Below are positions 1 to 8,000 of a stretch of DNA of 10,417 bases, in pieces. Source of the DNA: an uncultured Flavobacteriales bacterium (GTDB taxonomy: Bacteria > Bacteroidota > Bacteroidia > Flavobacteriales_D > Parvicellaceae); contig CALKFX010000176.1 of assembly GCA_938084875.1 (NCBI GenBank), positions 1 through 10,417 of the forward strand, written 5' to 3'. How positions within the stretch are numbered: position 1 is the stretch's first letter; each line of letters opens with the position of its first letter. Under the pieces are notes generated by a model. It was not told the origin of the DNA. It saw only the letters and a list, made by a program, of their open reading frames with translations, and ran no database searches. Both the position numbers and the translations under genes were made by a program.

Positions 1-1
1 A

Positions 2-202
2 TTTAATTACCAAGAAAAATGGATTCTTATTTATGTAGAAGATAAATTACCACAAAGAAACAAGGAGCTAAAAGAAGCTGAAGGTATTATTGTTTCCGCT
101 TATCAGAATTATTTAGAAAATCAGTGGCTCTCTAATCTTAAAGAGAAACATGAAATTTCTATAAACTATGAGACACTTTACAGTATTAAACAAAAACCAT
201 AG
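2..202 (+). CDS. Parvulin/SurA-family peptidyl-prolyl isomerase, C-terminal end (5' truncated)
   Basis: Only the last 66 codons are present; the gene starts upstream of the window. The reading frame is open from base 2 and ends at TAG 200-202. The visible part is a charged, probably helical tail containing the stretch VSAYQNYLENQWLSNL, followed by a short strand-like ending with YETLYSIKQKP. From memory this resembles the extreme C-terminus of the large multi-parvulin-domain periplasmic isomerases of flavobacteria, whose genes often lie directly upstream of a smaller PpiC-like gene and surA, as here. No catalytic domain is inside the window, so the assignment rests on this tail and on gene order. 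It probably acts in the periplasm or at the inner membrane in folding of exported proteins. The next gene begins 3 nt after the stop and in the same frame, which suggests co-transcription. Confidence 0.65.
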   Translation, partial: FNYQEKWILIYVEDKLPQRNKELKEAEGIIVSAYQNYLENQWLSNLKEKHEISINYETLYSIKQKP

Positions 203-205
203 TAC

Positions 206-1063
206 TTGACAAATTCATTGCCAACTCATTTTATTTTTTTTTTATTAGTCTTAATTTTCGTTTCTTGCAAAAGTGAAACCAACGAAAACAACTTGGCTAG
301 ATTTAACGATGTTTATTTAAATGAATCAGATATTATAAATGAAATTCCAATAACCTTAAACCAAGAGGATAGCGCAATTTTTGCAGATAATTACATTCAT
401 AAATGGTTGGTTAATCAAATGATTATGGATAAATCAGAGGAGATGATTCCTTTGGAAGTTCTAAAAGTTGAGAAGAAAATAAATAAATATAAAATGTCTC
501 TCATTTCTTATGAATTTGAGCAATTCTATATCAATAAAAGACTTGATACATCCATAAGTGAGTTTCAGATAAGCAAATATTACGAAAACCATTTAGATGA
601 TTTTGTATTAAATGATTACGCTGTAAAGTGTATGTATTTAAAGGTGCCAAAAAATTCAAAATTCATTAAAGAAATTAAAAGAAATTATCATTTAAAAAAT
701 GAAGACATGATCGATAAAATAATGGAAATTGGTCAAAATGAAGAAGTATCTCTTTACTACAATCCTGAAGAGTGGGTGTTTTTTGATGATTTATTGAAAC
801 AAATCCCTATTTTAGAAAAGTATTCTAAAGTTGAATTCATCAAGAAAAAAAAGAAGGTTATTTTAGAGTTTAATAATTATATTTATTTTATTAATGTCTT
901 TGATTTTATCATTAAAAATGGTACTTCTCCATTAAGTTTTGAAGAGAATAAAATTAAAAGTATTATTCTTAACCAGAGAGCAAGGAGTTTAAGGAAGAAA
1001 CTAAGACAGGATTTATACAACGACGGTATTAAAAATAATTTAATAGAAAAGATTCAAAAATGA
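206..1063 (+). CDS. SurA/PpiC-related lipoprotein without a recognisable isomerase core
   Basis: This 285-residue protein starts with a lipoprotein signal peptide: hydrophobic residues 9-19 and lipobox FVSC, with Cys21 as the predicted lipidated residue. Residues 30-43 (ARFNDVYLNESDI) resemble the opening motif of SurA/PpiC chaperone domains. Residues 60-140 look helical, and residues 117-133 (ISEFQISKYYENHLDDF) match the linker that precedes parvulin domains. Residues 140-235 fit a degenerate parvulin-like fold but lack its usual glycine-rich and GFHI-type motifs. Residues 241-285 form a charged C-terminal helix. The role is probably periplasmic chaperone rather than active isomerase; this is inference. 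The start is TTG at 206, or possibly TTG at 218, because no in-frame ATG lies between the preceding stop and the lipobox. A run of ten T (234-243) lies inside the signal peptide. The stop overlaps the surA start (ATGA). Confidence 0.75.
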   Translation: MTNSLPTHFIFFLLVLIFVSCKSETNENNLARFNDVYLNESDIINEIPITLNQEDSAIFADNYIHKWLVNQMIMDKSEEMIPLEVLKVEKKINKYKMSLISYEFEQFYINKRLDTSISEFQISKYYENHLDDFVLNDYAVKCMYLKVPKNSKFIKEIKRNYHLKNEDMIDKIMEIGQNEEVSLYYNPEEWVFFDDLLKQIPILEKYSKVEFIKKKKKVILEFNNYIYFINVFDFIIKNGTSPLSFEENKIKSIILNQRARSLRKKLRQDLYNDGIKNNLIEKIQK

Positions 1064-2391
1064 AAAAAATAATTCTAATATTTCTATTAAATATTACTTG
1101 TTATTTATGCCAAAGCCAAGAAATTATTGATAAAGTAGTTGCCATTGTTGGAGAAAACCCAATTCTTTATTCAGAAATTCAAGGACAAAAATTGCAACTT
1201 CTTCAACAAGGAATGGAGTTAGATGCAGAAATGGATTGCTATTTAGTGGATGAATTTATGATTCAGCAACTCCTTATTCATCAAGCAGAAATTGACAGTA
1301 TTGAAGTTACAGAAGACATGGTTAAAGTTGAATTAAACCAAAGAATACAATATTTCTCAGCTCAAGTTGGAGGTACAGAGGCTCTCGAAGAATTTTATGG
1401 AAAATCTATAGAGGAAATTAAAGAAGAGTTTTTTGAGCAAATTGAAGATAAAATGAAAGCTCAAAAAATGCAACAAGAAATAACTGGAAGTGTGGTGGCT
1501 TCTCCAAAAGAAGTTCAAAGTTTTTTCAATAACATTCCTACAGACAGTATTCCTTTTATAAATAGTAAAGTTAAAATTTCTCAGCTAGTCATGGCTCCAA
1601 AAATAAATTACACTCAAAAAAACTCTACTAAAAACAAACTTCAAAGTATTAAAAGAAGAATATTGTCTAATGAGATTTCTTTTTCAGTTGCAGCTGAGTT
1701 TTACTCTGATGATCCTGGCTCAAAATCTAACGGTGGGAATTTTGGTTGGGTAGACAGAGGAGATTTTGTTCCAGAATTTGATGCAATTGCCTATACTATA
1801 CCATTAAATACTATTTCTGATGTATTTGAAAGTCCATTCGGATTTCATATTTTAAAAATAGAAAAGCGAAGAGGAGAACAATATTACGGTGCACATATAC
1901 TTTTAAAAAATGAAATAAGTGAAGATGCATTGTCAAGTTTAAAAGTTAAATGCGACTCCATTTTAGGAGAGGTGAAAAATGGGAACATGTCCTGGAAAAA
2001 AGCAATTTCACAAAATTCTACAAACCCCAGCGATGGAGGAATTATATATAATCAAGCTTCAGGAGATATGTATTGGGACATGAAAAATATAGACAAATCC
2101 TTATTTGTTGGAATCAACGACTTAGAGATTGGTCAATATTCAGAACCCTTATATTACGAAGACGAAAAAGGTAATATTGGATATAGAATTTTAAAACTAG
2201 AGGACCAAACAAAACCACATCTAGCAAATTTAAATGATGACTACAGCTTTATTCAAAAATTTGCAATAAATCAAAAACAGATAAATGAAATGGATAAATG
2301 GGTTACTAAAACTGCAAAAAATACGTATATTAACATCGATAAAATGTATAAAGGTTGTCCAAGCATTTCAAAATGGAATATTAAATTTTAA
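1060..2391 (+). CDS. surA: SurA-type periplasmic chaperone / peptidyl-prolyl cis-trans isomerase
   Basis: This 443-residue protein has the SurA architecture of Bacteroidota. Residues 1-20 form a signal peptide, with cleavage likely around QSQ-E. Residues 21-145 form the helical chaperone domain, opening with DKVVAIVGENPILYSEI, a hallmark of the family. Residues 170-271 form a first parvulin domain with well conserved elements: FSVAAEFYSDDPGSKSNGG, then GNFGWVDRGDFVPEFDAIA, and finally SPFGFHILKIEKRRG. Residues 275-380 form a second, more divergent parvulin-like domain. Residues 385-443 form the C-terminal helix and tail, with TYINID and a late Cys433. SurA proteins escort unfolded outer-membrane proteins across the periplasm. 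The ATG start overlaps the stop of the preceding lipoprotein gene by 4 nt, suggesting translational coupling. The length is normal and the frame is intact. The exact isomerase activity of each parvulin domain cannot be judged from sequence alone. Confidence 0.93.
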   Translation: MKKIILIFLLNITCYLCQSQEIIDKVVAIVGENPILYSEIQGQKLQLLQQGMELDAEMDCYLVDEFMIQQLLIHQAEIDSIEVTEDMVKVELNQRIQYFSAQVGGTEALEEFYGKSIEEIKEEFFEQIEDKMKAQKMQQEITGSVVASPKEVQSFFNNIPTDSIPFINSKVKISQLVMAPKINYTQKNSTKNKLQSIKRRILSNEISFSVAAEFYSDDPGSKSNGGNFGWVDRGDFVPEFDAIAYTIPLNTISDVFESPFGFHILKIEKRRGEQYYGAHILLKNEISEDALSSLKVKCDSILGEVKNGNMSWKKAISQNSTNPSDGGIIYNQASGDMYWDMKNIDKSLFVGINDLEIGQYSEPLYYEDEKGNIGYRILKLEDQTKPHLANLNDDYSFIQKFAINQKQINEMDKWVTKTAKNTYINIDKMYKGCPSISKWNIKF

Positions 2392-2527
2392 TTTTTCATC
2401 CTACAACCCAACCTTTTTACTTTTAAAACGTCATAGTATATGAGTAAATTATTTTTTTGTTTATAAATGTGCTCAAAACACTAGACAAAATTTAATTTTT
2501 TTTTATATTTACTGAAATTACAACCTT
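2392..2527 (+). promoter_or_regulatory. Intergenic spacer with weak promoter candidate
   Basis: This 136-bp, very AT-rich spacer separates the surA operon from the secreted-protein genes. TATATTTA at 2504-2511 is one base off the Bacteroidota -7 consensus TAnnTTTG and lies 16 bp before the ATG at 2528, but there is no good TTG-type -33 element at the right distance. A T-rich tract precedes it. No GC-rich hairpin followed by T residues is visible, so no terminator is called. A promoter somewhere here is plausible because the spacing and gene content change at this point, but its position is uncertain. Confidence 0.25.
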
Positions 2528-5086
2528 ATGAATACTTTTATTAAATATACGATATTTTTAGTCATAGTTTATTTTTCATTTGGCCTTTTTACAGGTGTTT
2601 ATTATTCCCAAGCAACTTACCATTATGTAGGAACAAGTAATCTCCAAAACACTAATTCTTCATTCCCTTCAATTTACGGAAATTTTTTCAGAGGAGTAAA
2701 ACATCAAATATTGGTTAGAGCAACTGAGCTTCAATCTGCAGGAATTTCTGCTGGGAATATTACTGGATTAGCATTTGACATAGTTTCAAATAGCGGTAAT
2801 GTTATAAGCGGATTTGAAATTGAAATGAAATTAACCACTCAACAATCTTTAAGTAGTTGGAGTAACAACAATTTAGCTACTTATTTTGGTCCTGCATCTT
2901 ACACCGATCAAATAGGATGGAATCAACATGATTTTTCTTCCCCTTTCTATTGGGACGGCACATCAAATATTGTTATTCAAACATGTTTTTACAACAATGG
3001 TTGGTCTCAAAATGCTATAATGAATATGTCCAATTATTCTTATAATTCTTTAATTTATAGAAGAAGAGATAATTCTTCTCCGTGCAACTCAAATTGGATA
3101 AATGGTGTTGAAACACAAAAGCCAAACATAAGATTTACATGGGTTGACCCAAACAGTCCTCCAATTGGAGATTTTTCTACTAGCGGAACTAACACTTGCA
3201 GTGGCTTAGTTAATTTTCACGATCAAAGTTCTAATTCCCCATCTAGTTGGTTATGGAACTTTGGAGATGGGAATACTTCGACGCAACAAAATCCTTCGCA
3301 TTCCTATACCTCATCAGGAAATTATACAGTTGAACTTATAACATCCAATTCATTTGGAAGTGATACTATTACATACAGTAATTTAATTCAAGTAAACCTA
3401 ACCAATACCCCTCCAATAGCTCCTTCTTGTACACCAACAACTGGACTTGCTGGTTCAATTGGCAACTATGGAATTACTGAATTTAACTTTGGGAACTTAA
3501 GTAACACTTCAGGGTCTTCTATGGAAGGATATTCTGATTTCACATGTGATTCATCGTTATTTTACATAGGACAAACATATAATCTTAGTGCAACCCATGT
3601 TTCTTTTATTCCACAAAACTTTTTTGCATGGATAGATTTTAATAATAATGGTATTTTTGAGACTACTACTGAGCAGATTGTTTCTAATTTAGTAAGTGGA
3701 GATTCTACTTCTGTAACCGTTTCAATTCCTTCTTTTGGGGTAGTAAATACTCCATTAAGACTTAGAATTATGTCAGATGCTTCTTTTTCCGGAGCCCTCG
3801 ATCCTTGCACCGATCCTGTTTATGGACAAGCAGAAGACTATACTGTGTATTTAGCTTATAACTTAAGTCCTCCAGATGCAAATTTTGAAAGCAACACCAA
3901 TTATTCTTGTGATGGAATTATTGAATTTACTGATTTATCTTCAAACATTCCATACGCATGGTATTGGGATTTTGGTGATGGTAATTCTTCAATTTCTCAA
4001 AATCCAGTACATACCTACATTAATAATGGTATTTATGATGTTACTTTAATTTCAAGTAACCAACATGGAAATGACTCAATAACTTATTCTCAATACATAG
4101 AAATTGACTCCACAAACTTAGTAATATCTGCTGGCCCCAATCCAGCTACCGTAAGTTATTGTTGTGATTATGGAATTTCAAGAGTGCAATTTGCCAACAT
4201 TAACAATCCATCCTTAGATGGAATTGATGGATATGTTGATTATTCTTGTGAATTACAAGCTTTTGTAGAAGCTGGTACAAATTATGCATTAAGAATTTAT
4301 ACCGGCCCTACCAATTCTCAAGATACTCGTGCGTGGATTGACTACAACAATGATGGTATTTTTTCTAGTAATGAAAAAGTTATGGATAAAATTAATCAAT
4401 TTGACCCTGTTTCAATAGTTCAAATCCCATCAAATATTGCTGTTAACACGCCAATTAGATTAAGAATTTCTAGTGATGAAGTTGGAAATAATAATGGGCC
4501 TATTGATAATGTAAATAGAGGACAAGTAGAAGATTATGCAATAATTGTAGCAACATGTCCAGATCCAAGTAATATCGTCATTGGACAAATTACTAATTCG
4601 TCTGTAGAATTGAATTGGCAAGCTGGAGGTAGCGAAGATTCTTGGAATGTTAAATATGGTCCTGAAGGCTTTGGGATTTTTAGTGGTCTTGGAGTAACAG
4701 TAAATAATATTTTTGTAAATAATTTTTGTGTGACAGGTCTCGACGAATCAACTAGCTATGATTTTTATGTTCAATCAATTTGTACTGGAAATAATAGTAA
4801 TTGGATAGGACCTTTTAATAGTACTACACTAAATATTGTTGGCAATACTAAATCACAAAATGTGAATGTATATCCTAATCCAAATAATAAAATATTTAGT
4901 ATACAGACATCCACAAAAATAAAGACAATTGAAGTTTTAGATGTTCTTGGAAGTCAAATAACAAGATTTGAACCAAATACTAATCTGGTTGAAATTAATA
5001 TTTCCGAAAATCCATCTGGGGTATATTTCTTGAAAGTTTCTTTAGAAAATGGAAACATAGTTACGAAAAAAATTATTTGTAAATAA
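2528..5086 (+). CDS. Secreted PKD/GEVED/fibronectin III protein with T9SS type A sorting domain
   Basis: This 852-residue extracellular protein begins with a signal peptide (about residues 1-29, SQA-T). Residues 30-206 form an N-terminal beta-rich domain of unknown role. PKD domain 1 spans 213-290, with the core WNFGDGN at 243-249. GEVED domain 1 spans about 309-442, with AWIDFNNNGIF at 367-377 and GQAEDY at 433-438. PKD domain 2 spans 448-527 (WDFGDGN at 480-486). GEVED domain 2 spans about 548-674 (AWIDYNNDGIF at 602-612, GQVEDY at 665-670). A fibronectin type III domain spans 677-767. The C-terminus (778-852) is a T9SS type A sorting domain: VYPNPN at 781-786, then VLDVLGSQI, and GVYFLKV near the end. 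It is probably secreted through the T9SS and attached to the surface or released. No catalytic domain is seen, so adhesion or scaffolding is inferred. An in-frame TGA at 2513-2515 makes ATG 2528 the first possible ATG start. The giant gene follows after 9 nt. Confidence 0.9.
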   Translation: MNTFIKYTIFLVIVYFSFGLFTGVYYSQATYHYVGTSNLQNTNSSFPSIYGNFFRGVKHQILVRATELQSAGISAGNITGLAFDIVSNSGNVISGFEIEMKLTTQQSLSSWSNNNLATYFGPASYTDQIGWNQHDFSSPFYWDGTSNIVIQTCFYNNGWSQNAIMNMSNYSYNSLIYRRRDNSSPCNSNWINGVETQKPNIRFTWVDPNSPPIGDFSTSGTNTCSGLVNFHDQSSNSPSSWLWNFGDGNTSTQQNPSHSYTSSGNYTVELITSNSFGSDTITYSNLIQVNLTNTPPIAPSCTPTTGLAGSIGNYGITEFNFGNLSNTSGSSMEGYSDFTCDSSLFYIGQTYNLSATHVSFIPQNFFAWIDFNNNGIFETTTEQIVSNLVSGDSTSVTVSIPSFGVVNTPLRLRIMSDASFSGALDPCTDPVYGQAEDYTVYLAYNLSPPDANFESNTNYSCDGIIEFTDLSSNIPYAWYWDFGDGNSSISQNPVHTYINNGIYDVTLISSNQHGNDSITYSQYIEIDSTNLVISAGPNPATVSYCCDYGISRVQFANINNPSLDGIDGYVDYSCELQAFVEAGTNYALRIYTGPTNSQDTRAWIDYNNDGIFSSNEKVMDKINQFDPVSIVQIPSNIAVNTPIRLRISSDEVGNNNGPIDNVNRGQVEDYAIIVATCPDPSNIVIGQITNSSVELNWQAGGSEDSWNVKYGPEGFGIFSGLGVTVNNIFVNNFCVTGLDESTSYDFYVQSICTGNNSNWIGPFNSTTLNIVGNTKSQNVNVYPNPNNKIFSIQTSTKIKTIEVLDVLGSQITRFEPNTNLVEINISENPSGVYFLKVSLENGNIVTKKIICK
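3164..4549 (+). repeat. Two tandem PKD-GEVED domain pairs within the secreted protein
   Basis: Two successive PKD-plus-GEVED units cover 3164-3853 and 3869-4549 (230 and 227 residues). Both contain a WxFGDGN motif in the PKD part, and an AWID(F/Y)NN(N/D)GIF motif and a GQxEDY motif in the GEVED part, in the same order. The Asp/Asn-rich loop AWIDxNNxGIF looks like a calcium-binding loop; that is inference. The two copies have diverged considerably, pointing to an old duplication of a two-domain unit. Confidence 0.75.
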
Positions 5087-5095
5087 GTTGTAAAG

Positions 5096-8000
5096 ATGAT
5101 TAGAATAGTATTTTTATTCATATTAAATGTTGTTTTATTTGGGAATTCTTTTGCTACTCATCTTGTAGGTGGAAACCTTGCTTATGAGTTTGTCGGTGTT
5201 CAACCTAACGGTGATTTTAGATATACTCTAAAATTAAATTACTATTTTGATTGCGGATCTAATTCAAATTGGCAACCACCAGGAATTCCAACTAATATGT
5301 CCGTTGGTGTATATGCACATGACGACCCTACAGACATATATCCCACATCTGCTGGAAGTTATCCTAAATATGGCTCTACAGACGTAGACATGGTTTACAA
5401 TTCAGCTATTCAACAATATTTTGAAGTAAATCCTAATAATCCTAGTGGGTGTACTGTTGGAACTTCAACTTGTATTTATACCGTACTATACACTGGACAA
5501 ATTGATTTGGCACCTATAAACCCTTCAACAGGTCAACCCGTGATAGGAGGTTACTTTTTAATTCATGAGGCTTGTTGCAGAAATGGTGGAGCAAATGGGA
5601 TAGACAACATACAAGATCCAGGTAGTGCAGGTATGGCTTTTTACGCTTATATACCACCTTATGGATATGAAAATAACAGCCCGACATTTACAGATAACCC
5701 TGTTCCATTCATTTGCTCGGGAGACACAACAACTTTTTTAAATACCGCAATTGACCCAGACGGAGATGAACTTCTTTTTAGCTTCACTGCACCACTTGAT
5801 GGAAATCACTCTGGAGGTTGGGGAGGTTCAAATAATGTAAACACCCCAGGAGCTGGTGCTGGTCCAGGAAATAGTTTGACATGGTATCCAAACACTTACC
5901 CATGGCCAATTGAGGAAGTAACTTATGCTGGGGGGTATTCATATCAGCAACCATTTGGACCTACTGGTTTTTATTATATATCTGCATCCAACGGATTAAC
6001 TAAATACAATTCCAATAACCAAGGTAAATATGTGGTTGGATTAATGATTAAAGAGTATAGAAATGGAACTTTAATTGGAATATCTACGCGAGAAGTACAA
6101 CTTAATATCATTGCCTGCCCACCAAATATTGCTCCAAACTTAAACCCTTCTGCTGGATCCACCAATACAAATTTTTCTGTGGAAGAAGGTGAGAGTTTAT
6201 CTTTTAATTTTGGTTTTTATGATCCAGATACACCAGCAGATAGTTTAACTCTAAGAATAAACGGACAAATTTTTGATTCAACTTTTACCACTCCAGAAGC
6301 AGATGTTGCCGGAGGTTATTTCGATACATTATATAGTGATCCAATTAATGGTGTAGATACAGTTGGAACAACATTTACTTGGAATACTGGATGTGGACAA
6401 GCTCAAGCTTTGCCTTATATTTTTTCTGCATCTGTTTCTGATAGAGGATGCCCCCCTAAAACAACCGATGTAGTATATGAAATAACTGTAAATAAAACAA
6501 ACCCACCTGCAAATATTTATGGAACATTGATTGAGTGTCAAAATGCTGAAGTAGTATATACAACAGATAATAATCCAAATATTCCAGGATATACCTGGGA
6601 TGTTTCTGCAAATGGTATAATTACTCAAAATTATGGAGATAGTGTAAAAATTTTATGGACAGCTCCTGGAACAGGAAGTGTATTTTTAAAGGCTCTAAAT
6701 CAGTATGGTTGTGAATCTGATCCAATACTAATTAATACTACAATTACCCCTGCTCCTACTGTAGATGCTGGTATTGATGTTAGTATTTGTATTGGTGATA
6801 GTGTGTTACTTTCCGGTACTACAAATTCTCTACCAGGCTACATTTCATTATGGCAGCCAAATAATAATGTTTCAAGTCCAACCAGTATGTCAACTTGGGT
6901 AAACCCCACTGTTACAACCTCTTACTATTTGTTGGTTCAAAGAGGAACTTCATGTATAGGCGGGGATAGTGTTAAAGTAACTGTTGATGTAGGAAATATT
7001 GATGCTGGGAGTGATGTTACAATTTGTTTGGGAGACACAGTTTCCTTAAATGCATCTGGAAATGGAAGTAATTTTTCATGGACCCCTAGTTCTAATATTT
7101 CTCAGACAAATACAGCTTCAACACAAGTTTGGCCAGATATTACTACACAATATAATGTACAATTTACATCTACCAACAACTGCCAGGCAGAAGATTCAGT
7201 AATTGTCTTTGTGAACCCATTCCCTGGAACTTCACCTAATTTTGTTCTTAATGGAAGTGCAAGCTCTTTAGGAAATAATACTTACCAAATGACTACTGCA
7301 ATTCTTAACGATTTTGCTTCAATATGGAACAACTCAATGATTGACTTAAGTCAATCATTTCAGATTGAAGCAGAATTAAATTTTGGAACAAATGACGCTA
7401 CTGGCGCAGACGGCATGGCATTTGTTTTACAACAAACAAGCAACACCTATGCTCCAACAGGTGCAAATAATCAATTTGCTATAATTGACCCATCATTTAT
7501 TGTAGAATTTGATACTTGGAATAATCAAAATAATAATGATATTGTAGACGATCATATTGCTATTTTAAAAGATGGTTCATCTGATCATAATATTAACAGT
7601 TTACTAAATCCAATATCATTAGGTAATGTTGAGGATGGATTATGGCATACGGTTAGTTTTAACTGGAATCCTGTAACGCAAAACTTTACCGTGGATTTTG
7701 ATGGTGTACAAGTAGCTACTTTTAATTATGATATAATTCAAAATATATTTAACGGAACTAATTCTGTTTATTGGGGCTTTACTGCAACCACCGGAGGAAG
7801 TTTTAATAACCAAAGCATTAAATTTACTAATACTTCAACGTTTAGTCCTATTAATGATTTAGTGATTTGTGAAAACGATACTGTTACAATAAATCCACCA
7901 GTTCTAACAAATAGTTATTTATGGACTCCTAATATTTCGATTAATGACAATACCATAGAATCTCCTAATTTTAATCCTTCGATAACCACTACTTATTATT

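Noticed and set aside
2..1063. A single gene joining the upstream isomerase tail and the lipoprotein by read-through of TAG 200-202
   Set aside because: A lipoprotein signal peptide with lipobox begins right after the stop, which makes sense only as a new N-terminus; the three-gene layout also fits separate genes.
2392..2450. Possible transcription terminator after surA
   Set aside because: The region has T tracts and short AT palindromes but no stable GC-containing stem followed by T residues.
3562..3810. 82-codon open frame on the minus strand
   Set aside because: It lies wholly inside the GEVED domain 1 region of the secreted protein, which has clear domain motifs on the + strand; the minus-strand peptide has no recognisable motif.
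5974..6165. 63-codon open frame on the minus strand
   Set aside because: It is antisense to the N-terminal region of the giant protein, which is open without interruption; there is no supporting motif or start context.
6329..6628. 99-codon open frame on the minus strand, rich in Ile, Cys and Ser
   Set aside because: Its composition is what results from reading the Asn/Thr-rich coding strand backwards; it has no domain and overlaps the real frame completely.
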